From Polysphondylium violaceum (taxonomy: Eukaryota; Evosea; Eumycetozoa; Dictyosteliales; Dictyosteliaceae): a DNA stretch of 40,095 nucleotides. Positions 34,911 to 40,095 of the stretch are shown piece by piece (position 1 is the first letter of the stretch; every line of letters starts with the position of its first letter). The stretch lies in the NCBI GenBank assembly GCA_000277445.1, contig AJWJ01000189.1, positions 1 through 40,095 on the forward strand. The letters run 5' to 3'. Below the pieces are notes generated by a model. The model saw nothing but the letters and a program-made list of their open reading frames with translations. It had not been told where the DNA came from and searched no databases. The translations under genes were made by a program, and so were the position numbers.

Positions 34911-35120
34911 CTGTCATGAATTTTTGGTGCGCTATGGATATTTTGTGGATTGGGTTTTATTCAATGTTTAAAAATTACCACCTAATGTACCCCTTACATT
35001 ATTCCGATGAAACGATTGCTACTGATAGAGATAAATCAGATTTATTTCATCTCTCCTCTTTCAAAAATTTAAAAAAAAAAAAAAGAAAAAATTTAAAAAA
35101 AAAACTGCCAAAAAAAAACA

Positions 35121-35308
35121 CCCACTTCATTTCCATCATCATCTTACACAATTGACACAACACAATCACCACAAACACAACCAACCACACGCACAAAGAG
35201 TAACTGAGTGATTATTATTGTGTATGCGCTTATTTTGATCAACAACAGGGATCTTTGTTGTAGTAGTAGCACTAGCAGTCGTAGAAGTAGAAGTAATAAT
35301 TGCTTAGG
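35121..35308 (+). promoter_or_regulatory. MED24 upstream/leader region, duplicated element
   Basis: The original of the near-identical copy at 33050-33235. It ends about 45 bases before the MED24 start codon and probably includes the core promoter and 5' leader. A/C-rich followed by GTAGTAG repeats. Its conservation relative to the adjoining coding copy suggests functional content or recent exchange between copies. Confidence 0.55.
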
Positions 35309-35353
35309 AGGATACACCACATACCACACCACTATATAACCTAATATTGTATA

Positions 35354-38300
35354 ATGATCTCCTCTGCAACACCCGATAACAATACAATAGCAGCAGCAAT
35401 AGCAGCAGATACAGCGGTGGATTCTGATAGAAATAATGATGTAATAGTAAATAATAGTAGAGGTAGTAAGAACAATACTATTGATCAACAACCACAACAA
35501 CAAACAACACTTAAAAGTCTTATAGTTGATTCATGGAGACAACGTCTAAGTCCTTTTGAATGGAGTTTAAAGATTAATCAATCATTTCATCTCAACAACA
35601 CCAGCAATAAACTATTGAAAAATGATGTAGAATCTGAACTTTGTGGTTTGTATTACTCGATAACGAATCGCATCATTCTGAGCTCATACTTATTCATTCA
35701 TTCATAGATATATTATTAAAACAGATGTACATTGGTAAAATACCTAGTCCACTCTTAGTATCATATCTAAGATATGCAATTTCGATTAAACTTGTCAGCT
35801 ACACTGAATTCTTTCAAAGTGTCTTCAAATACTCGTCACCCAGCAAACCTCAGCATTTCTCAGTGATTTTGGATATCGTTTTAGATATAATTAATATTAT
35901 TGTAGACTCATCATCATTGTCACCAGCAACAACCATCAATCAAAGTATAAATAACAATCAATATTACTTTCAATCTACACTAAGACAAGATCAAGTTTAC
36001 TCAAATTCAATTTCAAAGCATATATTTACTCCAACAAATAATAACAATAGCAATAGCAATGGTAAAGAACAACAGCAACAACAACATTATATGAATGGTG
36101 TTGATATTTTAGATGAATATTCTACACCAACAACAAATACACAAAAAAGAAAGAGAAAGTCATCCTCAACACCACCTCCACCTCAACCATCAACCATAAA
36201 TAACAATAACAACAACAATAATAATAATAGTAGAAAGAAGAAAACAGAGTTGGATGAACAACAAGAGTTTCAAAAACATTTAAAAAACTCGTCTTATCAT
36301 AAACATCTTTTATCATACACCAAACTATCAACCCTTTTATTTAATGCAATCGAACATGAATTCCAACAATCCAACACCAACAACAATGATAATAGTACTA
36401 GTAGCAATAACAATAACAATAGTAATAATGAGAAACAGCCACCCATTAAAAGCATATTTTATGAAAACTCTATCAAATCATTGGAAATATTAAATATATT
36501 ATTAAACAATTCAAAGATCAAATCATGTATATATTTATCAAAGTATGAATTTACTCTTGACGATTTTAAAGAGTTATTAGATTCATTTCTTTTGGTTCAG
36601 AAATCAATCATAGAGAATTACAGTATTGATAATTCAACAATGATAAAGAGTAATCAACAGCAACAACAACAACAGCAAATGGAATTTGATTTATCACAAC
36701 AGCAAACTCAACAAACACAACAAACAACTCAACAAATCGAAAAGAAACAAGCTTGTCAACTATACTTTGTCATTCAAAAGAAATATAAACATATGATATT
36801 GGAGTTTAAGAAAATACTGGTTACACAGAAGCCTCTGCTACCAATACACGAAATCTCTGCGTTGGCACACAAGAATACACACTCTGAGCATCAGTTAATC
36901 CTGGCCATTCAATTGATACTTGAAGAGGAGATCAATGGAAACCACTTTAAATGCTCAAACACACCCTACATGGCCAACGTACCGCTGGAGTCTATTTCCT
37001 TTAACCACAACATCCCCGACTGTTTCTATAAACTCCAAACACTTCAATCGATAAAATCCATGAGTGATTTTGAATTCTTTTACGAACTTGTCAAAACCAT
37101 ATTCCAGAAGCTCTCGTTCACAGAGCCATCATCCTCTGAATACAAGCGTACCAAGTTGTTTTTGTTATTCAAAATACCTCAATTTTATTCAATATACTAT
37201 TACCAAAAAGGTGGTAGCAACAGCAGCAGCAGTACAGCAGGAATGAATGGAAACCATAAATTAAATAAAAAAACAAAATGCAAATGGTACATCAACAACA
37301 ACAACAACTACAACAACAGCGACAGGAACAACTACATCAACATCATCAACAACAGCGACAAACAGATCAAACAATAGACCATTGATGGAACATGTTTTGT
37401 ATCAAATATCAAAGTTTCCACAAATATCGAGTTCACAAGAGTCAACTTTACTCTCTTTGATTCAAATTTTATTGAAAAAGGATTTGGTCAATGCCAATTT
37501 ATTAAAGAATCTATTTCCATCGTTTTCAACAGACATTGAGTCTGTTGATTCTGAAATTCAATGTCCACCATCGACCAATCTTTCTTTTGAAAATTTAAAC
37601 TCTGGTAGTGGTATTCATTCCGAAAGTGATATATTAAAGATCAAAGAACTCCTCGAATCATTGATGGATAGTGACAGTGATCCAACCCATGTTGGTTTGA
37701 TGTACGAATTGTTAAATGTTGTAAAATATCATTTAATTTATCCATTTGATTATCAAGATCAATTATTATTTGTTTTATTTAACGTATGTTTTTATAACTA
37801 TATTGATTACTATTATTACTACAATCTAGATTGACTAATAATATTTTATTTGATTAGGTATTGGATTCAATTGATTTTATTAAAAATAAGATATTAATTA
37901 TGGTGATGACATTTATATTCTCTGATCCAATGGTTATCGATTGTTTGGATGCCCATGGATATTTATTAAAATTGGTATTAAAACTGTTTGATATTTGTGA
38001 GTTATTTGGTACAATTACAAATGATCCAGATATTCATTTCTATTTCACCGTTCCATATAATTTATTATATCATTTATTATTTAATATTTATAATGTAAGT
38101 ACTATGAATACAATCATTGCGATATATATATATCAATATTTACTTACCATATTACCTATAGGTTAAAAACAAACCATATAATCTTGATTTATTGAAATCT
38201 AAATTGGCATTATATAATTCAACATCTACACCAACACATACAATCAAATGGTTGTGTGATATGATCAAGGACCAAAACATCAATATCTCTAACGAAGTCA

Positions 38301-40063
38301 CTCAGGAAACATTTGATTTTGTCAAAGCTTTGTTGGACTCTCAAGACGAAGGAACTGAAAAACTTCAATCTTTTGCTCTAAGAAAATATTCACCATGGGA
38401 AATGGTTCAAAGATTACCAACAACATTGTTTGTCATTTTCAATAGTTTTGAACAAAATCTTATTGAAAAAGACAAGGTTATAAACTATTGTTCCTTACTT
38501 TTCCAATCTATACCATATTCACCAATCTCTATATTTCATTTTATTATCACTACTCAATTACATACTCAACAACAACCAAATCAACAACAACAACAACAAC
38601 AACAATCATCATCTACTTTATCATTGGTTGAAGATTTAGCATCCTATCTATCAAATTTAAATGAATCTTTATCGATATTTAGATTTACAGGTGGTATGAA
38701 AGAAGATCAAATGAAGGAACATCTTGGCAATGTTAAAATACTAATAGAATTATTTAGTCCAGTATGTATTTGTAAATCAACAGTAGTATTACTATTACGC
38801 TTATTATTTATTTATTAACCAATATTAAAATAGATATTTGAAACATTAAACTTTATCATGTTCCCATTGTTGAATAGAATATTTTATGGCAATGGTATAC
38901 AATCGGTGTTGTTTAATAGATATAGTCTATCATTTATATCACCACCAACAGAGTTGTTTTACATGGGGGCAAGTGTGGCACTTCACGAAATCATAGAGAA
39001 GTTCCTTGGTCAAACAACGCCCAATTTCCACAATTTGCCAAGAGATTTAAAATATGTGTTGTCTCAAATCAACACCTATCAAGCAGTCAATCTTGTCACC
39101 AAAGAGATACTCGACATCCTATTGATATCAAACCAAATTGACTCGCCCTACTCTATACGTGCCATGGAATTGGGTGCCTTTATATTGGGCAATTGTATCG
39201 GTGTTGAATCGCTGCCCATATTCTTTAACTCTATCATCCCCATTTGGTCTGAAAATGTGTCTACAGCCTATCAAGGACAACTGTTGGCCTACTTTAGCTT
39301 GTGTGTGGTGTTGTTTTCCGACTCCCTGTTTTACATTGATCAACAAGAACAATCGATTGTTAAAACATTCCAAATATTCCTTACTCTTCTCAAGGACACA
39401 AATATGAGAATGATATCCTATTCCCCCCTCAATGGACTGATATCATTTTGCATTACCTTTGTCTCCCTACTAATTCATTTAACTGATATATCTTCAAAAA
39501 CTATTCATCCAGATGTATTATTGGCAATTCAAAAACTTTATCACAATGATAAATTTAATCTCAATCATAGTAGCAATAGTAATAGTAGCAATAGCAATCC
39601 TATGACAAGTAACAATACAATGAATAGTAACGATGATGATATAGATAAAAATAATGATAATCCAGAAAATAATAATGTTGCCTCAAATGATAATGATAGT
39701 AATAACAATAACAATAATATGTCCCCCATATTAACAGATGATGAATCTATGGATAATCCACAATCAATTGAACAAAAGCAACAACAAGAAGATAATCAAC
39801 AAGAGGATGAACAGCAAAAACAACAACAACAACAATTACAACAACAAAAACAACAACAGCCAACTAAATTATCAAATATTGAAAAGTTTAAAGTATCTAT
39901 TGATTCAAAATATATGTTTTCCAGATCAATTTTCAATCAACTTGACATACATCAATTAGAGGATTTGGCCAAATCAATCATTGGGCTATCTAAAAATTAC
40001 TTTTTAGCAACATCTATCTTTGATAAACACGATCTTCAATACTGTTCAAATTTATTTAAATAA
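35354..40063 (+). CDS. med24: Mediator complex subunit 24
   Basis: Five exons: 35354..35645, 35708..37783, 37858..38094, 38162..38761 and 38834..40063, for about 1,477 residues. Two blocks identify it: LKSLIVDSWRQRLSPFEWSL, matching the N-terminal W-x-x-R...W of animal MED24, and LLKQMYIGKIPSPLLVSYLR followed by YAISIKLVSY, matching its ALLEQAMIG...ILSYLKYAIS block. The rest is helical, interrupted by Asn and Gln runs (near 36190-36240, 36655-36680, 38580-38605 and 39810-39860) as in other dictyostelid proteins. MED24 belongs to the Mediator tail, which links transcription activators to RNA polymerase II in the nucleus. The first intron has a weak GTTTGT donor. A frame break lies in an A7 run at 37267-37273 inside a low-complexity linker and may be a sequencing error. 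A decayed partial copy is at 33050-33425. Confidence 0.85.
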
Positions 40064-40095
40064 ATCCATTATTCAAATTTTCAAAAAAAAAAAAA
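40064..40095. other. 3' flank and window edge
   Basis: Immediate 3' flank of MED24, ending in an A-run of at least 13 bases at the window edge. No signal beyond that. Confidence 0.6.

Larger units (their letters stand above)
33426..35120. other. Decayed DNA with scrambled gene pieces
   Basis: 1.7 kb with no intact gene. It holds dispersed repeat copy 2 (33560-33633), a relatively GC-rich decayed stretch (33990-34640) with interrupted frames on both strands, a fossil of the neighbouring deaminase-like gene (34785-34910), and the start of the original MED24 upstream region (from about 35045). Confidence 0.55.

Noticed and set aside
36655-36735. CAA/CAG array considered as a CRISPR-like or satellite repeat
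   Set aside because: It is a trinucleotide tract encoding polyglutamine in MED24, with no unique spacers.

Overview
The window is nuclear DNA from a dictyostelid social amoeba. The evidence is AT-rich intergenic DNA full of A/T runs, short GT-AG introns, Asn/Gln/Ser-repeat proteins, an Aly-type lysozyme with a Ser/Gly tail, a RasGEF with RasGEF_N, and Tiger (TIG/IPT) type ectodomains. Coding DNA is less AT-rich than I would expect for D. discoideum, so another dictyostelid is likely, but I cannot name the species. Both ends of the window lie in A-runs, which suggests a contig broken at homopolymers.

Layout. 0.3-2.2 kb: MFSD1-like transporter (-). 3.2-3.8 kb: small one-pass membrane protein (+). 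4.6-5.4 kb: secreted lysozyme (+). 5.6-8.0 kb: RasGEF (-). 9.6-11.7 kb: tandem SAM methyltransferase genes (+). 12.2-15.6 kb: INPP5F/Sac2-type phosphoinositide phosphatase (+). 15.7-18.1 kb: orphan exons, a degraded tandem duplication and gene fossils. 18.2-32.8 kb: a block of genes for secreted proteins. 32.8-35.3 kb: scrambled copies of the genes on both sides. 35.4-40.1 kb: Mediator subunit MED24 (+).

The most interesting part is 18.2-32.8 kb. Every gene there begins with a signal peptide: two small proteins of unknown function, two paralogous MACPF (perforin-like) proteins transcribed divergently from one 374-bp promoter, and a protein with an HxE...PCxxC deaminase-type zinc signature. 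The larger MACPF protein (about 2,290 residues) carries a Tiger-like Ig/TIG ectodomain, a parallel beta-helix region, a PA14-like region and MACPF. The smaller (1,125 residues) lacks the Tiger part. The divergent arrangement resembles the D. discoideum tgrB1/tgrC1 allorecognition pair, and GT-rich G-box-like motifs lie in the shared promoter. The block is bordered by decayed fragments of its own genes, as expected of a locus under rapid birth and death. A role in killing, defence or self-recognition is inference.

Caveats: splice sites were assigned by eye. MED24 carries one frame break in an A-run that may be a sequencing error. The large MACPF gene and the deaminase-like gene each look nearly whole with about one break.
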